A stretch of 64,000 nt of DNA from Tenebrio molitor. Its lineage: Eukaryota > Arthropoda > Insecta > Coleoptera > Tenebrionidae. Positions within the stretch are counted from its first letter, which is position 1. The number at the start of each line of letters is the position of its first letter. The stretch is taken from the NCBI RefSeq assembly GCF_963966145.1, contig NC_091048.1, positions 13,764,001-13,828,000 on the forward strand, in the 5' to 3' direction. The position numbers and the translations under genes are program-made. Positions 10,889-20,999 of this stretch are shown here, piece by piece. Below the pieces are notes generated by a model. That model was given only the letters and a program-made list of their open reading frames with translations, searched no databases and was not told the DNA's origin.

Positions 10889-11559
10889 CATTTTTTCAAT
10901 GTTTCATACGCCTACTGCAATTTTTTAAAATTGATAATCAAAAAATGTCGAAAACTTCATTTTTTTAAATAGCAACTACCATTTCTGATACTAGATATAA
11001 ATGTAAAATTAAATTTTAAGGCCACTTTTATTAACATTATGTATGCCTATTTGCAGCCGTTTAGGCGTAATTTCAATTTTTTGAATAAAATATTATTTTT
11101 TATAATCAATTGTTTTATTTAAATTTTTATTCAAAAATAGCATTGCAATAAATATTAGATAACAAAAAAACAATAAAAAATAAGCAAATTAACAAAAAAA
11201 TATTTTAATGTAAATGAATTTATTGAAAATATTTTTTTGTTAATTTGCTTATTTTTTATTATTTCGTTGTTATTTACTGTTTATTGCATGTGATTTTTGA
11301 ATAAAAATTCAAATAAAACAATTGTTTGATAAAAAAAAACAATATTTTACTCAAAAAATCGAAATTACGCCAAAACGGCTGGGAATAGGCATACACAATG
11401 TTAATAAAAGTAGGCTTAGAATTAAATTTTTTAGCTTAGAATTAAATTAAATTCTAGTGTCACAAATGGTGGTTGTCATTTAAAAAAATGAAGTTTTTGA
11501 CATTTTTTGATTAGCAATTTTTAAAAATTTCAGTAGGCGTATGAAACATTAAAAAAAAA
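10889..11559. mobile_element. Foldback element, ~670 bp, arms ~320 bp
   Basis: AATGTTTCATACGCCTACTG near 10897 is matched by its complement ending at about 11550, and pairing continues inward through CGTAATTTCAATTTTTTGA and TTAACAAAAAAATATTTT to a centre near 11215. Arms are diverged with small indels. No coding sequence. It abuts the 5' end of the non-LTR remnant and the right arm of the larger foldback. Confidence 0.85.
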
Positions 11560-11589
11560 TCACTGATGGCGGAAAATATCGGCCAGGTC

Positions 11590-11968
11590 TTTAGGGAATT
11601 CAACTAAAAAAAATCTATTATTTATTTCAGATGGTTCAAGAGTTATAAATTTGTTAATGAAGCCCTGCAACCTCGCTTTTTTGCAAAAAAGATGACATAG
11701 GTCAAAAACGATGACAGATAAGTATTGACAAAAAGATGCTCTAAACTCAAAATTTAAAGTAGAATCGAAATGTGAAGTCAAAATGAGGCCTTTCTATTTA
11801 AAAAAATTAAGATGGCGTCGATTTCCGGTATTTCCGGAAGTGCCACCATTTTGAAAATATTTCATTTGAACTTGGAGTAATCGATTATAGTCAACTACCA
11901 ATTTTCATGTAAATATGCTTTGGGGGAATCAGAAAGTTTCTAATGAACAGGCTACGTGAATCAGCCTG
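11590..11968 (-). repeat. Right arm of the foldback-type element
   Basis: Inverted counterpart of 5884-6250, ending CAGCCTG before TA. Divergence between the arms is moderate, with small indels, so the pair is not recent. Confidence 0.8.
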
Positions 11969-12191
11969 TATAAATTTTCATAAAGTAGAAGGACCCAAAT
12001 TAAATGAACCAAATATCTTTACATCAAAACATTTTCATTAAATTCTAATCAGGGATTTTATTTCTCTATCATTTTTTTCACAACGTACATATACTAAATT
12101 TGAATATACCTGGGTAATTAGTTTTAGCAAAAAAGGAATACCCAATTTTTGTGGCGGTAAACAGTATTTATGCATCTATAATACCTTCATA

Positions 12192-12612
12192 TAATAGTTA
12201 TTTTTATATTAAGTGCGTGAAGAGAGTGTTTTTTGTGCATGAAAAGGTCTTTTACGCCGAGACGAAGGCCGAGGCAGTATAAGCCTTTGAATGCATAAAA
12301 ACATCTTCACGCACGAAATATAAACAATATTTTTTCTATAATTGATTCAAAAAATTGAAATTAAAAATTCAAATTTTTGAAGGAACTCTGAAGTTTCAAT
12401 GCAGTGACCATGTTGCTAGGTAACTAATAAAAACAGTGTGTGAAGTGAAACACAGAAATAGTCGTGTGCGTGAAATCGCATTTCACACACTGTTTTGTAT
12501 GGTTTCTATTGTTTCGATCTTACTAACAATGCAAAAAAATACACGTAAAAAAATGACCCACTTCATGCACGGATAACTATGCGTGAATTTCAATTTTTTG
12601 AATCAATTATAT
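12192..12612 (+). mobile_element. ~420-bp composite MITE, copy 1
   Basis: Matches 52448-52873 in inverted orientation. The outer part begins TAATAGTTATTTTTATATTA and has a palindromic segment around GCCGAGACGAAGGCCGAGGC. The inner ~275 bp (12338-12612) has its own inverted ends, ATAATTGATTCAAAAAATTG and complement, suggesting one MITE inserted next to or into another. Confidence 0.8.
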
Positions 12613-13078
12613 AAAAATATAATTTGGTTTTAAAGTCATTTTCCTACTTGACATAAGTGATGGGACACCCGGTACAACGACGACACTTCTATTACAATCT
12701 AATCTACTTCTTTTTCTCTGTAATTTTGCAATTGGTAAACGTTTTTGCAGTGTGCTTGTTCACTTTAATTAAACATTTACTTTATTTTCTGCGTTTATTA
12801 CCGATTCATAAGGTGCTTTCAGTATGCATCTTAGCAGTTAATTTTTTTAGAGGGTTTATAGGTATCTACTTTGGTATGAACTGCAAAATACCTACATAGT
12901 ATACTAAAAAATTCGACCTAAGTTCCGGGGGTACTATTCCGGACACGAGATCTTGGCCAACATTTTTTAGACATTTCTAAAAAAAACGATGTAAAGCAAT
13001 CATTAGTGTCATTAATAAATGACAATTATTAAAAATCACTTTGAAGTTGTTCTTGTGACATCAAAAAAGCAGGGAATA
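12613..13078. other. No gene recognised
   Basis: An 80-codon plus frame (12657-12899) is rich in Phe and Leu and looks membrane-like, but it has no conserved motif or splice context and is probably chance in AT-rich DNA. Confidence 0.35.
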
Positions 13079-13222
13079 GTGTTTATTTAAAGAGTTCGTG
13101 TGTAATTTGGTCTTTTTTTGGCATAAGTGGGCCAGTTTAAAACTCGAGTGAAACGAGTTTTAAAATGGCCCACGCGTGCCAAAAAAGGCCCAATTTACAC
13201 ACAAACTCGTCAAATAAACTAC
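13079..13222. repeat. Palindromic repeat family P (GGCCCA type), copy 1
   Basis: AGTTCGTGTGTAATTTGG, GGCATAAGTGGGCCAG and a centre AAAACTCGAGTGAAACGAGTTTT are followed by complements ending in CACAAACTCGTCAAATAAAC. Related copies or halves lie at 19131-19215, 25663-25745 and 51003-51143. Confidence 0.75.
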
Positions 13223-13484
13223 TATTTTTGTCATAACAAAATTATTTTGGCAATTTTGACTTTTTCTTTGGCGAAAATTAAAATTATTTTTACATACTTA
13301 ATAAATCATTCACTTTCTTACGAATATTAAAATAAGAAATCTGGAAATGTGGTGGCAAGAAAATGTCGAACAGACACTGACAGAAAAAAAAGTTGCATCC
13401 GTTGCATCACTGAATCAGTTAGTCCAACATGAAAAGAAAAAATCATAGCCAACTCGGTCCCAAAAAGATCGTGAATGCCTAATA

Positions 13485-13873
13485 CAGTGTGGAATAAAAT
13501 GATTTACATCTAGTTACCTTTGCATTACCCTTGTAAAAATACGAAATGCCGCTCTACAAAATAAAGAAAGCGTAACCTCAAAATATTCCAGAATTCCAAA
13601 TGTGATTTATTGCGAAGGGATGATATGAATGCAAAGTAGAGATTGAAATTAAAAAGGAGCTAACAAAAGCAAGTCACAGCTAGTGTTGAAAGTGGCCACC
13701 AACGTTTGTTAATTCAATTTAGTAAATTGTAACAATTGTCAATTCGATTGATGACATTTATTGACAGAACTAATAGTTCGGCACTTCAAAAAAAAAAGTA
13801 GAGCGGTACAGGAAAGTTTACATGTGCAAAAATTCCAAAGGTAACTAAATGTAAATCATTTTATTCCACACTG
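13485..13873. mobile_element. MITE, ~389 bp, 40-bp TIRs
   Basis: Both ends read CAGTGTGGAATAAAATGATT in inverted orientation with TA on each side (13483-13484, 13874-13875); similarity extends about 40 bp. Interior noncoding. The preceding 13430-13482 resembles the inner side of the TIR near 31814-31848. Confidence 0.8.
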
Positions 13874-13875
13874 TA

Positions 13876-13999
13876 GTTTTGGATTTAAATGTCGAGGACA
13901 TCGAAGATGAAAATGGTGAAGAGTTTAATGAAGATATAATTATGGAAAGAGATAGATTGCGAATGGGTCAACAAAAGAGAAATTATATTTGTAACAATT
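13876..13999 (+). pseudogene. Acidic C-terminal transposase-like fragment
   Basis: An open frame after the MITE reads LDLNVEDIEDENGEEFNEDI and ends RLRMGQQKRNYICNN before a TGA, followed closely by AATAAA. The acidic stretch followed by a short basic tail and stop resembles the C-terminus of insect HARBI1-like transposases. That is inference from composition and a weak motif; the upstream part is absent because the MITE starts there. Confidence 0.35.
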
Positions 14000-14194
14000 G
14001 ATTGCAATAAAGTTTTTACAAATTATACATTTTTATTAAAGACTTGGTACGAACAAAGAACATTCGGAACATCTGAACAAGAACTAAACAATAAAAATGT
14101 CATTCTCCTTTCCCGAAATTTTGATGGAACCACTCGAACATAATTTTTTTTTGCTGCATTTTTTCCTCGTGGCGTTTTTGTTTGTTGTGTTCTA

Positions 14195-15775
14195 CACTCG
14201 CGAGCAAAGAAATCGACCCACCTCACACTTTTGAGTTTGAATGCATTTTTTTTAGTCGGCAGGAATCAGATTTAAACAAATAATATGTCGTTTGAAAGAC
14301 CGTTTATTAACGTTTTAAATGACCTTAAATTTTCTCAGATTCCTTTTGTTTTCTCAAGTGTAGAGCCTTAAAACAAAAGTTATTGCTATATGTTGTGTAG
14401 CGGACATGTGCATGCTCTAACTTCTACGGCAATAAAATTAAGTCTCTGCAGGAAATTTTTATTACATTTGTTGACATTTGACATTAGCAGCCCCATTAGC
14501 CACATTATCCATGAATATAATGGATACCACACCTGAGGTAGCTGCCCAAGTCGTTGCTTGCATACAACTTGGGCATAGTCAGCGATTTGTTGCTGAATAA
14601 CTGAATCTGAGCCGATCAACGGTTCGACGGGTGTACCAGCGATTTCAAGACACTGGTTCTTTCAATCGGAGACCAGGAGCAGGTAGACGTCGGTATACAT
14701 CGGAGAGAGATGACCGCTTCATTGAATCAACATCGTTGACGAACCGTCGACTGAATGCTATTCAAATTCAACGGCAGCTCCGTGATGTCCGAGGGGTGGT
14801 TGTTAATGAGTGGACAGTGAGGCGAAGACTGCAGGAAACGAACCTGACACCTCGCAGACCTGCAACTGGTCCAAAGCTGACTGCAGCTCATCGACAAGCA
14901 CGGCTTCGTTTCGCACGGGAGCATCTGAATTGGACCTTAGACCATTGGATGTCTCTTCTGTTCTCCGATGAGACCAGGATATGTCTCAACGGCAAGGATG
15001 GAAGAGGACGAGTGTACCGGCGACCCGGAGAACGATTTGCCCAGTGCTGTATCGATGAACACGTCAGTTATGGAGGTGGTTCCTGTATGATCTGGGGTGG
15101 GATATCTGTGGAAGAACGAACTGAAGCTGTCTTCATCGTTGGGGCAGCCCGTGGTCGCAATAGAAGGAGTTTGACAGCTGCATGGTATGTCGGAGAGATT
15201 TTGGCTGACCATGTGGTGCCCTATGCTGGGTTTGTGGGCGACCAGTCCATGTTAATGCATGACAATGCAAAGCCACACACTGCGAGAATCACCAGAGAGT
15301 ACCTTGTGGAAGTGGGACTTCGAGTTTTAGAGTGGCCAGCATGTAGCCCCGACCTAAACCCCATCGAACATCTGTGGGACGAGCTCAAGAGAAGAGTTCG
15401 AGCCGGAGTTCCTGTTGGTACGTCCATCCCAGAACTGATGGTTGCAGTGGAAGAAGAGTGGCATAACATTCCAAAGAAAGAATAGTAAATTTGATTAGGT
15501 CAATGCCCAATCGCATGCAAGCTGTTGTTAAAGCGAGGGGAGGTAATACGCGATACTAAAATTAAAGAATTGTTGCTGTAGTCTTATTTAATTTCATTTT
15601 AAGGCGCTATACTTGAGAAGAAAGAAGCAGTTGTGAGAGAATGTAGGCTCATTGAAAACGTTAAGAAACATTCTTTCAAACGACATATGATTTGTTTAAA
15701 TCTGATTCCTGGCTACTGAAAAAAATGCATTCAAACTTGTGTGTGTGGGTGGGTCGATTTCTTTGCTCGCAAGTG
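14195..15775 (+). mobile_element. Tc1-family transposon, near full length (1581 bp)
   Basis: Starts CACTCGCGAGCAAAGAAATC after TA (14193-14194) and ends with the near-complement before TA (15776-15777). The inverted ends stay similar for about 140 bp, including GAATGCATTTTTT and ACAAATNATATGTCGTTTGA. It carries one transposase gene with two visible defects. This is the best-preserved transposon in the window. Confidence 0.92.
14520..15557 (+). pseudogene. Tc1 transposase (DD34E), one stop and one frameshift
   Basis: The enzyme cuts and reinserts the element at TA sites. From ATG 14520 the frame begins MDTTPEVAAQVV and enters a helix-turn-helix, but TAA at 14598-14600 interrupts it. It then runs open through SRSTVRRVYQRF, a GRRR-like linker and the second HTH. 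Catalytic residues are visible: SDET (first Asp), MHDNAKPH (second Asp) and NPIEHLWDEL (Glu) 34 residues later. Near 15478 a one-base shift ends the frame early after EEWHNIPKKE; the adjacent frame continues as SMPNRMQAVVKARGGNTRY to a stop near 15557. Length and order fit Tc1 transposases (~340 residues). Two lesions make this copy inactive unless they are assembly errors. Confidence 0.92.
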
Positions 15776-15777
15776 TA

Positions 15778-16240
15778 TTTGTAAAATATCAGAAATAACC
15801 GCCGTATTACGTCGGTCGTTTTGGTGACAAATAAACAACCAATTTTTCAGAGACAGTTGTTCCTTAAATACTAAATTTACAGGAATGTATTTTTACGGAA
15901 CGCCGAACCAGAATTTTGGTTAAAATTTGATATTTACGGAATATACCTTTAAGCATCCTCGATAAGGTAGTAAGTAGTTTGTACGCCAATTTTGGGACAC
16001 CTGTATATTTATTCGGAATCGTATTGTAATATGCACATTCCTAACCTTATACGAGGGCGGAAAGTTAACCATTCCTTTTTACCTTTACTTCCCTCTCTTG
16101 GTCAGTAATAGTCCACTTTCCACCCTTATAAAGTTTTTCCAGTGGCGTACTTACTGAAAGTCGAAAAACAGTAGAAATGAAACAGCATCAAATTAATTGT
16201 TTATTTGCTAAAAATGTAATGATTCCGAATAAAATATTAT
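15778..16240. other. No gene recognised
   Basis: AT-rich spacer with no open frame of note and no evident repeat boundaries. Confidence 0.4.
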
Positions 16241-16566
16241 ACAAACCTGGTAGGAATGTGTTTCATTCCTGTCTCGAGCATTAGTTCACGTCGGCTACGC
16301 CTTGGTAAACTATGTTAGAGTAAGGCCGGCCTGAGATATGACATTTGGTGGGGGAAATCTGCGCGGACAAAATATTCCAGTGGCGCCCCAAAACCGGTCA
16401 CATCAGAGAATAGCGGTCACAGTAACAATCAGCTGATTTTTAATCTGTTGAACACCCCTGTTTTTCGAAAAATGGATGTGCCTACGCGCACCCCCACCAA
16501 ATGTCATATCTCAGGCCGGCCTTACTCTAGCTCTCGACAGGAATGAAACACTTCCCACCTCGGTAT
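16241..16566. repeat. Palindromic element hosting an inner MITE
   Basis: GTGTTTCATTCCTGTCTCGA near 16258 is matched by TCGACAGGAATGAAACAC ending near 16552. The two halves are separated by the MITE at 16319-16526, which has inserted in the centre. Confidence 0.7.
16319..16526. mobile_element. MITE, 208 bp, ~38-bp TIRs
   Basis: Ends AGTAAGGCCGGCCTGAGATA and complement, continuing through TGACATTTGGTGGGGG. Flanks read TTAG and CTAG, a possible 3-4 bp duplication. Noncoding. Confidence 0.85.
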
Positions 16567-16797
16567 GTAATCTACGATTCCCACAGAGAAGGTAATAGAA
16601 ATTGGTCTCGACTCGACGAACGCTGCTGGAGGAAGAGGCCGCCATAGATGAGGCTGCAGTCCGATCTTGCACCGTCCAGCCGCGGTTCTCCCTCTTACAA
16701 TCTCACAAAGGGTAGGGGTAGTTCACCGGGTTCACCCTGTGTCGCAGACACGCACTACTCCTATACTAGCTAACACAGTCGCCTAACCTAATGTCTC
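16567..16797. other. No gene recognised
   Basis: Slightly GC-rich 230 bp with no frame, RNA fold or repeat I could assign. Confidence 0.35.
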
Positions 16798-16800
16798 TTA

Positions 16801-17028
16801 GGCCCGGTTGTATAAAGCATATAAGTATATGGTATAAAAAGTAAAGTACTACATATATGGGTATAAAGCAATATCAAGTCGTTGTTAAATGTCAAGCGAT
16901 CTGACTGATTGGAGGATATTAAACATTTTATTTGAATCAGCCAATCAAATGAGCCGATTTCCGACTTGACGCGTTATTAGCTGACACGATGTTAACTAAG
17001 CTTTATACGAGTACAACACAACCGGGCC
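16801..17028. mobile_element. Tourist-like MITE, 228 bp, TTA duplication
   Basis: Inverted ends GGCCCGGTTGT and ACAACCGGGCC are exactly flanked by TTA (16798-16800 and 17029-17031). The 3-bp TTA duplication is the hallmark of PIF/Harbinger, so this is probably a Tourist-type MITE. Confidence 0.85.
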
Positions 17029-17325
17029 TTAGACCCCCTGCGCACTAGCAACTTTTGCAAAGCAACTATTTAGTGACAGAAATATCTAGAACATCTAGAA
17101 ATGTAAGGGCTCCCACACACTATAGTCTATTTTTTCCTGGTAGGCGCGTGCGTGCGCATCTCCGAAAGGTAGAATCACATAGCTAAGATTTTTAGCAGGA
17201 TGCAGGAATTCTTTGTATTTTTGGTTGCATATTATCTAGGGGGATTAGTATTTGTGGTTGCATATTAAAACTCATGTTTATGGTTTAATTTTTGTATAAT
17301 TTGTAAAATGTAAACAATAGTATAT

Positions 17326-17432
17326 TATGATAAAGCACGCGCGACGAGTTTAAGAGCACGACGCGTAGCGGAGTGCTTTTAACGTCGCAAGTGCTTTAAA
17401 AGCCCTTATAAACGTGTATCATACGCTATTTT
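17326..17432. repeat. Palindromic repeat with GACGAG/CGTAGCGGAG centre
   Basis: TATGATAAAGCAC and its loose complement CGTGTATCATA bracket AAGCACGCGCGACGAG and repeats of AGTGCTTT. Member of the loose palindrome class with GAG/CGA-rich centres. Confidence 0.5.
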
Positions 17433-17689
17433 TTATTATAGCTGCACTAAAATCTAAAAATTATAACAAAAAAAGTAAATTGAAATACCTTTTCCCAAGT
17501 AATCAGTGTCATTAATCGTTGATATAGAAATGGTCAATTGTTGTTGTTTCGTTGCTATTATAACTTTTCTATAAATGTCTATTTATGATTGTTCAAAATG
17601 TAGGTGAATTTGTTGTTACCTAAGCAACCCTTAAAGCTTTAGTGTTTTAAAGGCCTTTTTTCGCACGCATTTTAGTGTCAAAAACAGGG

Positions 17690-18000
17690 ATTATGATTCA
17701 GGTATAATAAAAAAAAGTTTATGAATAAACTCGTGGAAATAGTGACAACAAATATTATATGTACAACATTTTTTATTTTATACATACACGAGTTAAATTG
17801 GGTACAAAACAAATCGATACTTTTGGATTCAATCGTTAATTTAAACAAAAATAAAATAAAATAATCATCACCGCACATTTCACCTAAAAAAAATTACAAT
17901 GACATTGACAAAAATTGACAGTTCACATGAAAGCGGCAAAAATTTCATAACATGAACATGGCCTGCTTCGACTACAATAATTTATAATAACCATGTATCT
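17690..18000. repeat. Partial copy of the 39.7-40.1 kb repeat
   Basis: Shared blocks include CGTTAATTTAAACAAAAATA, ATCACCGCAC, CACCTAAAAAA and CATGAAAGCGGCAAAAATTT, ending GGCCTGCTTCGACTACAAT. The left terminus seen at 39.72 kb is missing here. Confidence 0.7.
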
Positions 18001-18059
18001 TGCCAGAGAAAAGGAAAAGGCTTAATTTTATACATATAGGCAGTGATTCTAGATTCCAG

Positions 18060-18467
18060 AAAAATGAGTGCACTGTTTTTTGAATGAGATATTTTTGATG
18101 TTCATCCAATTGAATCATACATTTCCTATCAGGTTTCTTCGGTGCCTCTAATTGGGCACACTTCTTTTCTTCCGCCAGGTATCGTTGAATGGTTCTAAAT
18201 CCACAACCTTCAACACAAAATAATTAAGCTGTGATACAACAAAAAAAAACTCAAAAATCGATACCAGTATAATCTGCAGTTTTTTTCCATTTGAGCCGTC
18301 TTGGTTATCTCGGCAAAATCCTTGGAGATCCCACGAAATACTTTAACGATCATTTCTTTCTCGGCTTGTGAGAAATTTGCTATAAATATGCATTAATAAA
18401 AGACTGTTACTTGCTGTTAGCATAAATCCAACTTACGCCGTTTATTTGGTGATCGAAATTGAGACAT
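18060..18467 (-). pseudogene. N-terminal transposase-like remnant (HTH region), spliced
   Basis: On the minus strand ATG 18467 gives MSQFRSPNKR, a GTAAG donor follows at 18436, and the acceptor before 18379 leads to PNFSQAEKEMIVKVFRGISK. A further segment (about 18205-18100) reads GCGFRTIQRYLAEEKKCAQL, then APKKPDRKCMIQLDEHQK and TVHSFF. The KKPDRK...LDE/DFxK...HSFF pattern is one I recall at the start of a common insect IS630/mariner-like protein family. The join between the second and third segments does not keep frame in my reading, so I call it a remnant. It probably belongs to the surrounding 36-bp TIR element. Confidence 0.45.
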
Positions 18468-19130
18468 CTTGTTGACATATAAAAACTTCTTAAGCTCTAA
18501 GAACTAAGAACTGTTTTTTTTTAATAAATAAACAGACACAACACAAAACACGAAAGGAGAACTAAGACACGATGAAACAAAAATGGCAGCTTGGACCTGA
18601 TTGACAGTACAGAACACTGTAATATTGCACATTTCTCTAGTGTAAGTAGAAAAATAAAGTAACCAATAGGAAAGTCGCATTTCGTTGCAGGATTTTGTAA
18701 ATGCGCACGCACGCGCCTACCAGGAAAAAACAGACTTTAGCAACTTTTGTTATAGGCAACTAAATAGTTTAGTCACCGAAACTTAATACATAGTTGCTTA
18801 TATAGATCAGTTTTAACACAGGCATTTAGTGAAAAAAAAACAACTAAATAATCGCGGGGTGCGCGGCGCTACGTTAGAACAAACCTGGTTCATTTACAGG
18901 CAACAGTTTCCTCCTAAAATAGGACAAGTTTTTAGTTGCTTGGATTTAAAAATCGTCCGTGCGCGAGGTTACATTTAGTTAAATGTGTTCTATTTATGTG
19001 ACTAAATAGTTGCTTCGCAAAAGTTGCGCAGGAGGTCTAACCTCGCACTACTTTTGTTCGACACTGTCAGAATTTGAGAATGTTTTACTGTGTGAACCCA
19101 AGATAAAGAAGGTGTGAACTCTTGGGCCTT

Positions 19131-19215
19131 TGAAGGAACGTTCGTTTCCCTCGTGTTTTAAACTGGCCCACTCATGCCATAAAGAGCCCAATTTACAAAC
19201 GAATTCGTTGAATAA
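19131..19215. repeat. Half copy of palindromic family P
   Basis: TTTTAAACTGGCCCACTCAT...AGAGCCCAATTTACAAACGA matches the right half of the 13.1-kb and 51.0-kb palindromes. Confidence 0.6.
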
Positions 19216-19637
19216 TATAAATACTATGAACGCAAATGAATGAAAAATCTTGCACTTTTCTTGACGGACGTGAAAAAATTTAATTTTACTGGCCCATTTT
19301 TTTCTAGGAAATTTACGAACGTTCGGGCGTTTCCTTTCAGGGTGGTGATATGAGCAGTCGGGGCAAACACTCTGACTTTTTTTTTTTGTTCAAAAAGCCG
19401 TCGCATATCTGGCGACTCTTCTTGTAAGATCTAAGTTAAAGAAAACTACATGATACAATAAAAATAACAAGGTTTAATACCAAATGGTAATTAATTTTCT
19501 TGCATATACTGACCGCACTATCTTTTAACTAGTAAATAAATAACATTATGGAAATTACCAATATGTTATTAAATATTAATATAACAAAATAATTAAAACT
19601 GTACCCTATCTTCAGATACCATTTTCAAAAAAATAGT
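19216..19637 (-). other. Probable 3' flank/UTR of the hydrolase gene
   Basis: Lies downstream of the hydrolase stop on the minus strand. No further gene or repeat recognised. A minus-strand ATTAAA variant occurs near 19473; a canonical AATAAA was not seen. Confidence 0.35.
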
Positions 19638-20999
19638 CTACCCATTATTTTTCATTTCTTCCTTTATGCCCCCAACACTTCTATCTGCGGAATCGTGTTT
19701 ATCTATAAATTTCTGTATTAAATCAGCTAGAACTTCTGGATTGTTAAGATGAATATGATGACTTCCTTCCAGTCGATGATATTGACAGTCTACACTGCTT
19801 TCCTTTAATATATCCAAAACTTCATAAAAATTTTGTTTTACTTCATAATATGATCCACCAATTGCTTTTCCAATAAATACTGGACAGTTTATTAATTTGG
19901 CAAGGGCTACTGATTCTTCCTGTGGCCAATTCATCAGTTCACCTACCTTTAATCGTGGATCTCTTGTAAAATAATACTTTCCTGGATTGGTTTTTGATGG
20001 TGCAATATTACGTTCCATTAAATGGTGACAGTGCTCATAAGTTACTGAATTATTATTAGGAGCACAAATTTTTTGCTTAATTTCTTCAATAGTATAATTT
20101 GGAGGTTCTATTGTAGATCTTTCAAATTGTTCATACTTTGAAAACCTTGCAATACTTTTTGCTACTCTGGGCATGTTATTTTCTGTAATCATTGGTTTGG
20201 CTCCATCTATACAAATAAGGAAATCTACATTTCTAGGATTTATCATGGTGTACATGAATGAAGTTATCCCACCCATAGAATGTCCCATTAGAGACACTTT
20301 TGTCCATTTAAAGTAATTTATTAAGTACTGTATAAGAATTAAATAATCAGTAAAGTGGCAGTATAATCCACTGGGAATTCGAGATGAATACCCATGTCCA
20401 GGAAAATCGATAGCCAGAAAACCAACATCTTTATTCAACAATGGAATTAATCTATTGAATGAACCACAATTATCCTTAAAAAAACCGTTGTTAAATAATA
20501 CGGTAATTGTTCACTTTAACTACTTCTGGAATTTTCCCGTTTTTTTCTGGCTTGACAGTCTCAGGGCGTCCTCCTAGATCGTTTCCCACTATTCAAACCT
20601 TGTGCAAATGCCTTCTTTTCTCGTGTTTCAAGGTCGCGCCAATATCTCAGTATGACTAAAGGGCAAGGAAAATTCATTTGCACAAGGTTTGAGTGGTGGA
20701 AAACGATGTAGGAGGACGCCTTGAGGCTGTCTAGCCAGAAAAATGGGAAAATTTCAGAAGTAGCTAAAGTGAACAATGACCAATAATACATATTTTTTTC
20801 TACTCTTACATACCTGCCAACCATGTAACGTCAACACCGGTTTTCGATCGGTGGGGCCCCACCATTTACCAGAGATGTGTCCCCATGGAACGGGTATTTT
20901 AATTTCTTGATAAGCAGTTCTTGATTTACATTTAACTTGATTCTGCAAAATTTGCTTGAAACGCGTAGGCAGAAGGTACTGACTACGCATGGTAAACAT
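19638..20999 (-). CDS. Serine hydrolase-like protein (SERHL/kraken family), two exons
   Basis: Coding exons 20999-20814 (62 codons) and 20474-19638 (278 codons plus stop) join in frame at CAG/GTATG and AAG/GATAAT to give 340 residues. This is an alpha/beta-hydrolase of the SERHL/kraken group: a conserved LHGWQD oxyanion-region motif spans the exon junction, followed by DFPGHGYSS, the nucleophile elbow GHSMGG, and EGSHHIHL, which supplies the likely catalytic His near the C-terminus. Length matches the family (about 310-340). Substrate is unknown; family members have been linked to peroxisomes or detoxification, but nothing here fixes a role. The N-terminus (TMRSQYLLPTRFKQIL) is basic and could be a mitochondrial presequence; I see no clear membrane segment. 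The intron carries a 272-bp MITE. The family call is firm, the function open. Confidence 0.9.
20506..20777. mobile_element. MITE in the hydrolase intron, 272 bp, ~105-bp arms
   Basis: Inverted arms start ATTGTTCACTTTAACTACTT and include GGCGTCCTCCTA, TCAAACCTTGTGCAAATG and their complements. About 10% divergence between arms by eye. It lies wholly inside the intron, so the transcript of the host gene can form a long stem. Confidence 0.85.

Larger units (their letters stand above)
17124..18736 (-). mobile_element. TIR DNA transposon, ~1.6 kb, 36-bp TIRs
   Basis: Ends read AGTCTATTTTTTCCTGGTAG (left) and AGTCTGTTTTTTCCTGGTAG (right, complement), continuing GCGCGTGCGTGCGCAT on both. One mismatch in 36 bp implies recent activity. 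The flanks TAT/TTA are compatible with a 2-3 bp target. Inside: a palindrome (17326-17432), part of the repeat also found at 39.7-40.1 kb, and a spliced transposase-like remnant on the minus strand. Confidence 0.8.
17032..19037. mobile_element. TIR element, ~2.0 kb, with another element inside
   Basis: Left end GACCCCCTGCGCA and right complement GACCTCCTGCGCA are followed by shared CAACTTTTGC(G/A)AAGCAACTATTTAGT; arms are about 65 bp. It directly abuts the TTA of the preceding MITE. Most of its length is the inner element 17124-18736; the original is only about 0.4 kb. Confidence 0.75.

Noticed and set aside
12657..12899. 80-codon hydrophobic frame, considered as a chemoreceptor exon
   Set aside because: No recognisable receptor motif and no neighbouring exons; AT-rich DNA easily yields Phe/Leu-rich frames.
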